A stretch of 49,770 bases of DNA from Crocinitomicaceae bacterium (lineage in GTDB: Bacteria > Bacteroidota > Bacteroidia > Flavobacteriales_D > Sanyastnellaceae), in the NCBI GenBank assembly GCA_002700285.1, contig PACT01000015.1, positions 1 through 49,770 of the forward strand. Reading direction: 5' to 3'. Numbering within the stretch: position 1 is the first letter of the stretch; each line of letters starts with the position of its first letter. The notes beneath the pieces were generated by a model. The model was given only the letters and a program-made list of their open reading frames with translations, was not told the DNA's origin and ran no database searches. Of this stretch, positions 18,471 to 27,370 are shown piece by piece. The position numbers and the translations under genes are program-made.

Positions 18471-19187
18471 ATGAAATTCACGTACTACCTTCGCGGCGCT
18501 ATAGCAATGCTCGTTTTAGTTTCAACTTTACCAAGCTGCTCAAATGCACAACCCTCACACTCAACTCAAATCATTACCCAAATGGATTCTGTTTCTTATG
18601 CCCTTGGCGTTTTATTCGCAACCAACATGAAGTCCGAAGGGATGAATGACATCAACAGCGAAGCGCTTGCTAGCGGATTTTCTGCAGTGATGAATGACAA
18701 TGCAACAATGGCTCCTGAAGAAGCTGATGCTCTGGTCAGAACTGCAATGGAAGCGGTCAAAGAAAAAGCATCTGAAGCTGACAGAGCAGAAGGTGAAGCT
18801 TTTCTTGCAGAAAACGCAAATAAAGATGGCATCAATGTCACTGAAACAGGATTACAATACCGTCATGATACTGAAGGAACAGGTGAAAAGCCAGGGCCCA
18901 CGGATAAAGTCACGGTCCATTACAAAGGAACACTGCTTGATGGGACTGAGTTTGACTCAAGCTACAAACGCGGAGAGCCTATCTCCTTCCCTTTAAATGG
19001 AGTCATCCCTGGATGGACTGAAGGATTACAACTCATGAAAGTGGGAGGGAAAACAACATTCTATATCCCTCAAGATCTCGCTTATGGCGCGCGTCCTAAT
19101 CCAGGTGGACCAATTCCTCCATATGCAACACTTATTTTCGAAGTTGAACTTCTAGGTATTGAAGCAGCTCCTGAACAAGGAAAGTAA
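18471..19187 (+). CDS. FKBP-type peptidyl-prolyl isomerase lipoprotein (FkpA/Mip-like)
   Basis: A 238-residue envelope foldase. The signal sequence ends in a lipobox (TLPSC, Cys23). An N-terminal FKBP dimerisation region (~residues 38-110: DSVSYALGVLFA, later EGEAFLAENA) precedes a complete FKBP domain (~120-232: VTVHYKGTLLDGTEFDSSY, VIPGWTEGLQLMKVGGK, YIPQDLAYG, IPPYATLIFEVELL). Active-site aromatics of the FKBP fold are kept. The gene follows yaaA closely and is followed by a strong hairpin terminator. Confidence 0.93.
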   Translation: MKFTYYLRGAIAMLVLVSTLPSCSNAQPSHSTQIITQMDSVSYALGVLFATNMKSEGMNDINSEALASGFSAVMNDNATMAPEEADALVRTAMEAVKEKASEADRAEGEAFLAENANKDGINVTETGLQYRHDTEGTGEKPGPTDKVTVHYKGTLLDGTEFDSSYKRGEPISFPLNGVIPGWTEGLQLMKVGGKTTFYIPQDLAYGARPNPGGPIPPYATLIFEVELLGIEAAPEQGK

Positions 19188-19244
19188 GATACTGAGGAAA
19201 GTAAGCTTAACATACTAGTTTTAGAAGCTTTACGAAAGCTTTTC

Positions 19245-19274
19245 AAAATGGCGAGAATTTTATCTCGCCATTTT
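19245..19274 (+). terminator. Rho-independent terminator after the FKBP gene
   Basis: A perfect 12-bp stem (19245-19256 with 19263-19274) with a 6-nt loop is followed by a T-rich tail. It ends the yaaA-FKBP transcript. Confidence 0.85.
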
Positions 19275-19329
19275 TGTAACCTAACATTCCTGAGTTGCGT
19301 AAGAGATGACACATATCATCATCATCACA

Positions 19330-21744
19330 ATGCAATTCTCTCAAAAACTCACACTTACGCTTACACTCACACTTGCTGTGTGTCTAACGTCAATTGGATC
19401 GGCCCAAACATCGACTTGTGCATCTACAGATGTACACGAAGAAGCGCTTAACAATTCCGAAGTATACCAAAGGAGCTTTGCGGCGTTAGAAAATGCAATA
19501 AATAGAATGAAAGCAGATCGCAATAGATCTGTTGTATTTGATGAAGTTTACAAAGTACCTGTCGTTGTACACATCATGCATACTGGAAATGCAATCGGTA
19601 CAAAAGAGAACATCACTGATGAACAAATTTTAAGTGGCATTCAGGGTCTCAACGAGGATTTCAGAAAAATGGCTGGCACAAATGGAGATGGTCTAGGGGT
19701 AGATGTCGCTGTCGAGTTTTGTCTTGCTGCAAGAACACCCGAAGGAGAGCCATCAAATGGAATACTCAGAGTTGATGCATCATCAGTCCCATACTATGCA
19801 GAAGAAGGAATTAAAAGTGGAAATATTGGCGAAGGAGCTGATGAAACGGAATTGAAATCGTTTTCGGCTTGGCCAAGAGAGGATTATTTAAATATTTGGG
19901 TGGTGTCAGAAATAGATAACAATGATGCGGGAGGAGGTGTTCAGGGATTTGCATACTTTCCTTTTGAGAATGTGAGAGACGGAGTGGTTATTTTATACAA
20001 TGCTTTTGGGACAGTCGGCAATCTCAAAGGATACACAGATCTCAACAGAGTCATTACTCATGAGGTGGGACATAGCATGGGACTCTACCACACATTCTAC
20101 AATACAACCAGCACAAGTCAGTGCCTGAATGAAACAAACTGTGATACACAAGGAGATCAGGTGTGTGACACCCCAGCAACAACGTCTAATGCATACTGCT
20201 CTGGGGCTGTAAATTGTCCAGACGCGCAAATAGAGAACTACATGGACTATACCGATGAGACTTGCCGAAACACATTTACGCAAGGACAAGCTGAACGAAT
20301 GAGAGCAACTCTGAATTCTACGAGATCATCACTTTTAGAAAGTTTAGGAGGCATACCTGTTGCAGAAACTGACTTAGCTGCAATTTCCTTTAAAAATCCA
20401 ACTGCATCACAATGTCTTCCAGAAGTTGCTCCTGAACTTGAGATTTCAAATTTTGGTATAAATACTGTTCACAGTTATGAAGTAATCATCACGCTTGACT
20501 CAAATGATTCTTTCAAAGTACATTATGAGGATTCTATTGCTTCAGGAACATCAAAAATGGTCTCACTTCCTGAAATTTCTGTTCCATATGGAACACATAC
20601 ACTTCAAGCCCAAATCACTCTCGACGGTGGTGGAGAAGATGGCTGGAGTTCAAACGACATGATTACACATACATTCACTGTAGAAGAAAGTGACTATTTC
20701 ACGGTTTCAGTAACCCCTGATGCTTGGGGGCATGAAACAACTTGGACATTGGTTGACTCTTTGAATAACCTCATCATGTTTGGCGGCCCTTATGAAACAG
20801 ATATCAGCACAACATACATCCAAGCTGGTTGTGTCACTGTTGGATGCTACGATTTTACAATTTTCGATGCGTTTGGAGACGGAATGCAATTTGGAGGATC
20901 TTACAGTGTAACATCCGAAACGGGCGAAATATTAGCTGAAGGAGAGGATTCCTATGGCGACCATTTCGGAGAAGAAGAAACGAGTACTGTGTGCGCTATT
21001 CCAAATACTTTCGATGGATGTGCAGACCTCAACAGCAATTCCATATGTGACAATGCGGAAATCCTAGGATGTCAAGTATCCTCTGCCTGTAATTTTAATG
21101 GCCTTGCAAATGTGAACGACAACAGTTGTACATACCCACAACCTGGATATGATTGTGACGGAGCTTGCCTACAAGACTCCGACGGAGATGGCATCTGTGA
21201 CGCACTGGAAATACCAGGATGTCAAGATACGATTGCATGTAACTATAACGCTGATGCGACAGATGCAGGAGAATGTACTTACGCTGAAATTCATTACAAT
21301 TGTGACGGAGAATGCTTACAAGACACTGACAATGATGGCATCTGTGACGAATTAGAAATACAAGGATGTCAAGACACAAGCGCATGTAACTATGATGCTG
21401 ATGCAACAGATTCAGGTGAATGTAGTTATGCTGAACCTAATTACGATTGTGAAGGAAACACCACAACAAACGCAATAGATATTTATGAAAGTGAAGTATT
21501 CACCCTATATCCAAACCCATACTCTAACGGAAACGGAAAACTATTTATACGGAGTTCATCTGCCAACCTGATCACACTAAAAATCATCGGTACCGACGGT
21601 CGATTGGTGTGGGAAGGTCAAGGAACTCGATATTCAGATGGCATTCAATTATTTATAATCAGCGAATCAATAAGCCCTGGCACGTACATCGCCCATTTGG
21701 GATCTTCTAATCCATTCAGTGCAACCCCATTGATGATAAGGTGA
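19330..21744 (+). CDS. Secreted M43-family metalloprotease (cytophagalysin-like) with T9SS type A C-terminus
   Basis: An 804-residue secreted zinc protease. Its zinc motif HEVGHSMGLYH starts at His244, and the Met-turn follows in NYMDYTDETC, as in pappalysin/cytophagalysin M43 enzymes. The ATG at 19330 (MQFSQKL...) gives a clean signal peptide ending SIGSAQ; an ATG 24 nt upstream would add MTHIIIIT. After the catalytic domain (~60-335) come a CARDB-like segment (~350-455), a DxFGDG domain (~460-560) and three GCQxxxACN(Y/F) modules separated by D.DGICD(A/E)LEI calcium-type spacers. A type A sorting domain (LYPNPYSNGNG...) ends the protein. The signal-peptide core is a run of alternating Leu-Thr encoded by hexanucleotide-like repeats. 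Confidence 0.92.
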   Translation: MQFSQKLTLTLTLTLAVCLTSIGSAQTSTCASTDVHEEALNNSEVYQRSFAALENAINRMKADRNRSVVFDEVYKVPVVVHIMHTGNAIGTKENITDEQILSGIQGLNEDFRKMAGTNGDGLGVDVAVEFCLAARTPEGEPSNGILRVDASSVPYYAEEGIKSGNIGEGADETELKSFSAWPREDYLNIWVVSEIDNNDAGGGVQGFAYFPFENVRDGVVILYNAFGTVGNLKGYTDLNRVITHEVGHSMGLYHTFYNTTSTSQCLNETNCDTQGDQVCDTPATTSNAYCSGAVNCPDAQIENYMDYTDETCRNTFTQGQAERMRATLNSTRSSLLESLGGIPVAETDLAAISFKNPTASQCLPEVAPELEISNFGINTVHSYEVIITLDSNDSFKVHYEDSIASGTSKMVSLPEISVPYGTHTLQAQITLDGGGEDGWSSNDMITHTFTVEESDYFTVSVTPDAWGHETTWTLVDSLNNLIMFGGPYETDISTTYIQAGCVTVGCYDFTIFDAFGDGMQFGGSYSVTSETGEILAEGEDSYGDHFGEEETSTVCAIPNTFDGCADLNSNSICDNAEILGCQVSSACNFNGLANVNDNSCTYPQPGYDCDGACLQDSDGDGICDALEIPGCQDTIACNYNADATDAGECTYAEIHYNCDGECLQDTDNDGICDELEIQGCQDTSACNYDADATDSGECSYAEPNYDCEGNTTTNAIDIYESEVFTLYPNPYSNGNGKLFIRSSSANLITLKIIGTDGRLVWEGQGTRYSDGIQLFIISESISPGTYIAHLGSSNPFSATPLMIR

Positions 21745-21772
21745 TAGGGTTCGGCTCACCACCGAAATTTAG

Positions 21773-21809
21773 GAGCGGTCTCATTCATGAGATCGCTCTT
21801 TTTTTTTTC
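21773..21809 (+). terminator. Rho-independent terminator after the M43 protease gene
   Basis: A nearly perfect 12-bp inverted repeat (21773-21784 with 21787-21798, one G-T pair) is followed by ten T residues. Confidence 0.85.
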
Positions 21810-21857
21810 TAAAGTTTTGTAGCTTACAGCCTTCAATCAACACGTAATACCTTCCCT

Positions 21858-23129
21858 ATGTTTCCAATAGCTAATGATGCAGTCGTTTTGGGCCTTCTGG
21901 CAGTCACCCTAGCAGGGATCTTCTACGCTGCCAGCCTTCCTCAGTTTAAGAAATTCTTCACTTTTGTGCCGAGCCTTTTGCTGTGCTACTTTATCCCAGC
22001 AGCATTTAATTCTTTGGGCATTGTAGATGGTGAAGCATCAAGTTTGTACTTCGTAGCTTCTCGCTACTTACTCCCCGCCAGTCTTGTTTTGCTATGCTTG
22101 AGCATTGACCTCAAAGGAATATACAATTTGGGCCCCAAAGCGTTAATCATGTTTTTCGCTGCAACTTCTGGCATTGTGATAGGTGGCCCCATTGCCCTGT
22201 GGACTGTAGGACAATTCAATCCTGAGGTATTTGGCGGAGACACCCCTGAAGCGATGTGGCGGGGCTTATCTACTGTTGCAGGCAGTTGGATCGGGGGCGG
22301 TGCAAATCAGGCGGCCCTTAAGGAAATCTCCGAAACCATGGATCAGCAATTCTCAATCATGCTAATCGTGGATGTATTCGTCGCCAACCTATGGATGCCC
22401 TTCCTCCTTTACGGAGCTAGCCGCACTGAAGCCATAGACAAATGGCTTAAAGCAGATAGTTCTGCTGTCAATGAATTAAAAACCAAAGTAGAAGAATACT
22501 CTGCCAGTATCGCAAGAATTCCATCTTTCACTGATATTATGGTCGTTGTGGGCATCGCCTTTGGTTGTGTGGCAATCTCTCATATAGTAGCTGACACAGC
22601 GAGCGTAGGCATTCATGACTGGTTTGCAGGTATACTTGCGACCAACCCAGACAGCTTTGTGAAATTTTTATCCTCTCTTGAAAAAGGCTTCTTTTGGATC
22701 GTCGTCATCGCAACCGTACTGGGTGTTGCGCTGAGTTTTACTAAAGCTAATAACTACGAAGGAGCAGGAGCGAGTAAGATCGGATCATTATTTCTATACA
22801 TCCTAGTTGCAACAATCGGAATGAAAATGGACGTGGCAGCGCTCATCGAAAATTGGTCGACCTATTCATCTGCAATCATTATAGGTCTCATTTGGATGTT
22901 CGTTCACATCGTTGTGCTTGTAGTGGTCGCAAGAGCCATCAAAGCTCCATTCTTTTTCGTTGCAGTTGGCTCTCAAGCAAATGTAGGAGGGGCTGCATCA
23001 GCCCCAATTGTTGCGAGTGCCTTTTCTCCTGCGCTCGCACCGGTAGGGATTTTACTTGCCGTACTCGGCTATGCAGTAGGAACTGTGGCGGCCATCGTTT
23101 GTATGGAGTGGATGCATATTATTTCTTAG
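21858..23129 (+). CDS. DUF819 family membrane protein
   Basis: A 423-residue integral membrane protein with about 10-12 hydrophobic segments. It fits the DUF819 (YjcL-like) family: a paired-repeat transporter-like fold, a SRYLLPASLVLLCLSIDL segment, and STVAGSWIGGGANQAALKE near residue 140, with a related glycine-rich segment (SQANVGGAASAPIVASAF) near 375. Such a pair of discontinuous helices is seen in secondary transporters, so substrate transport is plausible but the substrate is unknown. The gene has its own terminator-bounded upstream region and ends in a convergent arrangement with ribA. Confidence 0.88.
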   Translation: MFPIANDAVVLGLLAVTLAGIFYAASLPQFKKFFTFVPSLLLCYFIPAAFNSLGIVDGEASSLYFVASRYLLPASLVLLCLSIDLKGIYNLGPKALIMFFAATSGIVIGGPIALWTVGQFNPEVFGGDTPEAMWRGLSTVAGSWIGGGANQAALKEISETMDQQFSIMLIVDVFVANLWMPFLLYGASRTEAIDKWLKADSSAVNELKTKVEEYSASIARIPSFTDIMVVVGIAFGCVAISHIVADTASVGIHDWFAGILATNPDSFVKFLSSLEKGFFWIVVIATVLGVALSFTKANNYEGAGASKIGSLFLYILVATIGMKMDVAALIENWSTYSSAIIIGLIWMFVHIVVLVVVARAIKAPFFFVAVGSQANVGGAASAPIVASAFSPALAPVGILLAVLGYAVGTVAAIVCMEWMHIIS

Positions 23130-23140
23130 AACTGAACATT

Positions 23141-23162
23141 CATAGAAATAAGAATTTCTATG
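23141..23162. terminator. Weak hairpin between convergent DUF819 and ribA genes
   Basis: A perfect 8-bp but A+T-rich stem (23141-23148 with 23155-23162, 6-nt loop) overlaps the ribA stop codon. It may act as a bidirectional terminator; the low GC makes this uncertain. Confidence 0.35.
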
Positions 23163-23754
23163 ATTTAGCACCAAACAAATGTCCTTTCAAAAGACGTTTC
23201 GCTTCTAGATAATCATTGTTTTCTGAATCAAAATCTACCTCTAGAGGTAATCTGTCTATCACGTTAATATCGTCTACGTCATCAAATGCGCTAACTTTGT
23301 CAGGGTTGTTTGTGAGAAGGTTGATCGATTTCACCTTTAAATGCCTAAGTATTTCTATTGCGGGAACAAAGGAGCGTCCATCCTCTGGGTGTCCAAGATT
23401 AACATTTGCTTCATATGTATCCTGTCCCACATCCTGGAGATTATATGCCTTCAGTTTCTCAACCAAACCAATCCCTCTTCCCTCCTGCCTCAAGTAGATT
23501 AATATACCTCCTTCTTTTTGGAGGTGCATCATCGAGGACGACAATTGCTCCCCGCAATCACACCTTGAAGAAGCAAAAACATCTCCAGTCATACATTCAC
23601 TGTGAACTCTCACAGGCACAATGTTTTCAGACCCTTTAACAAATTTGTCGGAAATCAAGGCCAAATGAGGCATCTCCTCCACATTAGCCTTGAAAGCTAA
23701 GATTATAAATCCACCATACTTAGTAGGTAGTCTAGATTCAACAAGTGGTTCCAT
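23158..23754 (-). CDS. ribA: GTP cyclohydrolase II
   Basis: First enzyme of riboflavin synthesis: converts GTP to 2,5-diamino-6-ribosylamino-4-pyrimidinone phosphate, formate and pyrophosphate. The 198-residue protein has the complete zinc site at Cys54, Cys65 and Cys67 (RVHSECMTGDVF, then SRCDCGEQL), identical in numbering to E. coli RibA, and the catalytic YLRQEGRGIGL and DTYEANVNLG motifs. It is a stand-alone RibA, needed here because the RibA-like domain attached to RibB (29739-30860) has lost the zinc cysteines. A TATCTTTG box ends 4 nt before the ATG, predicting a leaderless mRNA. Confidence 0.95.
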   Translation of the reverse strand: MEPLVESRLPTKYGGFIILAFKANVEEMPHLALISDKFVKGSENIVPVRVHSECMTGDVFASSRCDCGEQLSSSMMHLQKEGGILIYLRQEGRGIGLVEKLKAYNLQDVGQDTYEANVNLGHPEDGRSFVPAIEILRHLKVKSINLLTNNPDKVSAFDDVDDINVIDRLPLEVDFDSENNDYLEAKRLLKGHLFGAKS

Positions 23755-23758
23755 TTAA

Positions 23759-23766
23759 CAAAGATA
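23759..23766 (-). promoter_or_regulatory. -7 promoter box of ribA, 4 nt before ATG
   Basis: TATCTTTG on the minus strand fits TAnnTTTG exactly. Four bases separate it from the ribA ATG, so transcription should begin at or next to the start codon. Confidence 0.65.
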
Positions 23767-23768
23767 AC

Positions 23769-23858
23769 TTAGGAAATTGTCACGGACTTATCTTTAAGAA
23801 AAAGTGTTGTTAAACTTCCTAAAAGCAAACAAATTATAGCAATCAAGATCGTGTCCAT
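23769..23858 (-). CDS. Possible 29-residue hydrophobic small protein upstream of ribA
   Basis: An ATG at 23858 opens a 29-codon frame ending with TAA at 23769. The product begins MDTILIAIICLLLGSL, one transmembrane-like segment, and ends in a polar tail (KDKSVTIS). It stops 14 nt before ribA. It could be a small membrane protein, a leader peptide or chance; no promoter was recognised. Confidence 0.25.
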   Translation of the reverse strand: MDTILIAIICLLLGSLTTLFLKDKSVTIS

Positions 23859-23973
23859 AAGGTTGTAACACCACCTATTATTCATACCAAAACACAGAAA
23901 TCGCATGCGCACTGGCTCCAAAATTGCTAAAAAAGGTATACCCAACACTTGAGCAGAATCAGAACACTTGTAC

Positions 23974-24010
23974 TAAAAAAAGCGCCAATCCTATGAAGGA
24001 TTGGCGCTTT
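23974..24010 (-). terminator. Rho-independent terminator of the large repeat-protein gene
   Basis: A perfect 13-bp stem (23979-23991 with 23998-24010) with a 6-nt loop. Read on the minus strand it is followed by a run of T, 26 nt after the stop codon of the 24036-27230 gene. Confidence 0.88.
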
Positions 24011-24035
24011 CAGAATTAAGAAAGACTAGGAGACT

Positions 24036-27000
24036 TTAGAGATCTACACAAGCTTGACCATATGCAATTAAGAAATCAAGCAAGTCAGCCGAGCCAATCT
24101 CACCATCACCATTTGCATCAAATGGGCAATCATTTGCTACACCGCATGGCCCACATGAACCATCGTCAAAGTTTGCATAAGCAATATAGTTATCCGCTGA
24201 AGGATCTGTACAACCTGAGAAGATACAGCTGCCATCCGAAGAGGTATTTGCAGCATCGTAGTTGTCAGCTCCAGGGTAAGTACATCCAGTTGCCAAACAT
24301 GAACCATCGTCAGTTGTTGCATCTGGGTTGTAGTTATCTGCATTGGAATTTGTACATCCCGCGATGCTACAAGAACCATCATCAATAAGGGCAGAAGGAT
24401 CATAGTTATCGGCAGCTGAGTTGGTACATCCTGAACAAGAACTGTCATCACCTCCACAAACACCACAAGCATCATCCTGAGCACAAGAACCATCTTCCTC
24501 TGTCGCAGCAGGATCATAATTACAGGCTTGATTGTCTGTACATCCTAAGACCTCCAATTCATCACATACACCATCCAAGTCGGCATCATTGATACATCCA
24601 TCACAAGTGTAAAACTCAGAAGGATATTCACATGAACCATCATCAAATGTAGAATCAGGATTATAGTTACACGCAGTCATGTCTTGACAGCCCGCAACAC
24701 CTAGAGGAAATTCGAGTGTCATACCTTCTGCATAATGAGATTCTGCAGCTGCATCGCGAATTTGAATGTTGACAAGCGCGTTAACCTGTCCCGAAGTCGT
24801 GAACTGACCCAGCAGAACCTTACCATCTACAGGAACGCCTTGTGCGTTCGCTCCAGGAACAACGAATATCGATCCACCAATGAACGTATCTACGACAAAG
24901 TCTCCTCCTGAATTAAAGTCCTCAAAAGATGTAAGAGCAGCGTCGAATGCACTATTCAATCCATCATCATCACCAGGTTGAGCACCAATTGTGAACCAGC
25001 TATCAAACTCTAAATTAGGGAATGCGCCATAAAACAAAGGATTAACACTACCACCAAAGTCTGCACCAACTGCATCGTTGTAAAATCCATCTACAGCAGT
25101 TGAAGTCATTGACCATGGGGTTGTATCGGTACCATACGCAGCTGTAACTTCAGCTGCATCAGGCGTGAGATTGGCATACAGACGGTAAGTCACAGCTCCT
25201 GTCCCTAGCGGGTCAGAAGATACAACCTCGTAAGAAAGACCTGTACAGAGACCGTCTCCCCAAGAACATGAACCGTCATCATACAAAGCTGATGAATCAT
25301 AATTTTCTGCATTAGGATTCAGACAACCGCTGCATGAAGAATCATCTCCTCCACAAACGCCACAGAGATCATTCGTTGAACACGAACCGTCGTCAATGAT
25401 TGCTGCAGGATCATAGTTACATGCTGAAGCATCTGTACAACCGCCACACGTAGAGTCGTCACCACCACAAACGCCACATAGATCATCATACGCACAACTG
25501 CCACTGTCAATTATAGCGTCTGGATCATAGTTACAAGCTGAAGCATCAGTACAACCGCCACATGTTGTGCCGTCTCCGCCACAAATTCCACAAACATCTA
25601 ACTGGCTACCATCACAATCACAATCGCCATCAGCGATTCCGCCTCCACCACATTCACCACATTCATCAATAACATTTCCATCACAATCACAATCACCATC
25701 AGCGATTCCACCTCCTCCACAAACGCCACATTCATCTAGAACGTTGCCGTCACAGTCACAATCTCCAGCTGGGATACCTGTTCCACCACAAATTCCACAT
25801 TCGTCATTGACAGCACAAGATCCGTCATCAATTATTGCAGCAGAATCATAGTTACAAGCTGATGCGTCAGTACAACCACCACATGATGAGTTGTCACCTC
25901 CACAAACGCCACAATCGTCATCAACCGCACAAGATCCATCGTCTAATTCAGCTGCTGGATCATAGTTACAAGCAGTCGGATCCGTACATCCAACACCTAC
26001 TTGAGGAAAGGTTAAAGTAAGACCTTCTGCGTATATACTTTCTTGAGCTGCGTTACGAAATTGAATATTTACAAGGGCATCAACAATACCTGATGTAGTG
26101 AATTGACCTAGCAATACTTTACCTGCAACAGGAACGCCTTGGGTATTCGCTCCTGGAACAACAAATATTGAACCGCCGATAAATGTGTTGACTACATAAG
26201 CGCCACCATTATTAAAATCCTCAAGCGAAGTAAGGGCTGCATCAAATGCACTGTTGAGTCCATCAGCATCACCTGGTTGCGCGCCAATTGTAAACCAGCT
26301 ATCAAACTCTAAATTAGGGAATGCGCCATAGAATAAAGGATTAACACTACCACCAAAGTCTGCACCGACTGCATCGTTGTAGAATCCATCATCAGCTGAT
26401 GATGTGAGTGACCATGGCGTTGAATCTGTTCCATACACCGCCGTAACTTCAGTATCAGTTGAAGAGAAGTTGGCATATAATCTGTATGTATTTTGTCCTG
26501 TCCCAAGTGGGTTTACAGCAACTGTTTCATAAGAAATTCCAGTTAAAAGACCTCCTCCATACGTGCAAGACCCATCGTCTTCAGTAGCTGCAGCATCATA
26601 GTTGTCGGCTGATGCGTTTGTACAACCAGTCACAGCGACAAATGGGAAAGAAATAGATTGACCTAAAGAGTTGTTGGTGTTTGCATCAACATCATCCCAT
26701 TGAAGATTTACAGTAAGGTTGACAACACCGTCAGTCGTAAACTGACCAATCAACACTCGTCCATCAGCACCAGCTTCTGCATCAGCAGACACATTTGGTA
26801 TGAGGAAAAAAGATCCGCCAACAAACGCATCAAGGTTAAATCCAGATCCACCTTCAAAAAGGGCGAAAGCATTATCCATTCCTACCTGTTGAATGTCGCT
26901 GGTACCGTTTGAGTCTTCTGAACCAATCGCAAACCAACTGTCAAATTCCAGTGATGGGAATGCACCGTAAAAGGCTGGGTTAATTGTGTTACCTAGCGTC

Positions 27001-27230
27001 CCCCCAACTTCATCTTGATAAAAAGAAGTCGTCACATCTAATACCATTGGAGATGTTTCAAGCGCATAAACAGCGACAAGCTCATCGTCAGGAGAGTCAA
27101 AGGTGGCGTAAACGCGATACACCGTTCCATAATCAGATTCTGCATACACCTCACTCTCGAGGGCTACAAAGTTTGCTTGGGCAAAGCCCGTTGTTAATGC
27201 TGCAAGAGCAAAGAGAAGATAACGTTTCAT
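24036..27230 (-). CDS. Giant Cys-rich secreted repeat protein with three ~190-residue domains and 12 GCTDxxACNYD modules
   Basis: A 1064-residue secreted, very acidic protein with a signal peptide ([19 protein letters not shown]). Three copies of a ~190-residue domain (about 20-205, 228-415 and 662-848) share a Y+(V/L)YA.F start, NP.FYGAFP.LEFDSWF.IG in the middle and G+VL(I/L)GQFTT.G near the end. Copies two and three are almost identical. Twelve GC(T/Q/L)...A(C/D)NY....A...DGSC modules are scattered between ~205 and 1030. A row of DCDCDGN..DECG.CGGGGIA.G modules with a 23-residue period lies near 467-563. The C-terminus is a dockerin-like motif ([18 protein letters not shown]). No T9SS sorting domain is seen. 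I do not recognise a function; structural or adhesive roles are plausible. Confidence 0.85.
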   Translation of the reverse strand: MKRYLLFALAALTTGFAQANFVALESEVYAESDYGTVYRVYATFDSPDDELVAVYALETSPMVLDVTTSFYQDEVGGTLGNTINPAFYGAFPSLEFDSWFAIGSEDSNGTSDIQQVGMDNAFALFEGGSGFNLDAFVGGSFFLIPNVSADAEAGADGRVLIGQFTTDGVVNLTVNLQWDDVDANTNNSLGQSISFPFVAVTGCTNASADNYDAAATEDDGSCTYGGGLLTGISYETVAVNPLGTGQNTYRLYANFSSTDTEVTAVYGTDSTPWSLTSSADDGFYNDAVGADFGGSVNPLFYGAFPNLEFDSWFTIGAQPGDADGLNSAFDAALTSLEDFNNGGAYVVNTFIGGSIFVVPGANTQGVPVAGKVLLGQFTTSGIVDALVNIQFRNAAQESIYAEGLTLTFPQVGVGCTDPTACNYDPAAELDDGSCAVDDDCGVCGGDNSSCGGCTDASACNYDSAAIIDDGSCAVNDECGICGGTGIPAGDCDCDGNVLDECGVCGGGGIADGDCDCDGNVIDECGECGGGGIADGDCDCDGSQLDVCGICGGDGTTCGGCTDASACNYDPDAIIDSGSCAYDDLCGVCGGDDSTCGGCTDASACNYDPAAIIDDGSCSTNDLCGVCGGDDSSCSGCLNPNAENYDSSALYDDGSCSWGDGLCTGLSYEVVSSDPLGTGAVTYRLYANLTPDAAEVTAAYGTDTTPWSMTSTAVDGFYNDAVGADFGGSVNPLFYGAFPNLEFDSWFTIGAQPGDDDGLNSAFDAALTSFEDFNSGGDFVVDTFIGGSIFVVPGANAQGVPVDGKVLLGQFTTSGQVNALVNIQIRDAAAESHYAEGMTLEFPLGVAGCQDMTACNYNPDSTFDDGSCEYPSEFYTCDGCINDADLDGVCDELEVLGCTDNQACNYDPAATEEDGSCAQDDACGVCGGDDSSCSGCTNSAADNYDPSALIDDGSCSIAGCTNSNADNYNPDATTDDGSCLATGCTYPGADNYDAANTSSDGSCIFSGCTDPSADNYIAYANFDDGSCGPCGVANDCPFDANGDGEIGSADLLDFLIAYGQACVDL
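24695..25235. repeat. Intragenic duplicated DNA segment, copy near the 3' end of the gene
   Basis: This ~540-bp segment encodes the third ~190-residue domain. It is highly similar at DNA level to 26000-26540, including long identical runs (for example around 25000-25080 and 26300-26390), which indicates recent duplication or gene conversion inside one gene. Confidence 0.8.
25540..25815. repeat. Tandem 69-bp coding repeats in the giant gene
   Basis: Three to four head-to-tail units of 69 nt encode the 23-residue DCDCDG...CG.C.GG modules. They are the same module type as the 69-bp repeats at 12296-12404 in another gene. Confidence 0.75.
26000..26540. repeat. Intragenic duplicated DNA segment, second copy
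   Basis: Encodes the second ~190-residue domain of the giant repeat protein; partner of 24695-25235. The offset between the copies is about 1.3 kb, so recombination between them would remove the intervening Cys-rich modules. Confidence 0.8.
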
Positions 27231-27370
27231 GTGTTTGGTATTTTAGCTTTAGTATATGAGTCACTCGATTAAATTTAACATTTGGCCGAATAAATAACTC
27301 ATTTTGGCGATTTATGATTCGAATGCAAGACGCAAATTAACATAAGAGGTTGCTTGAGACTAATTATTAA

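Noticed and set aside
25540-25830. Tandem repeat resembling a satellite or CRISPR
   Set aside because: It lies within the 24036-27230 reading frame and encodes repeated protein modules.
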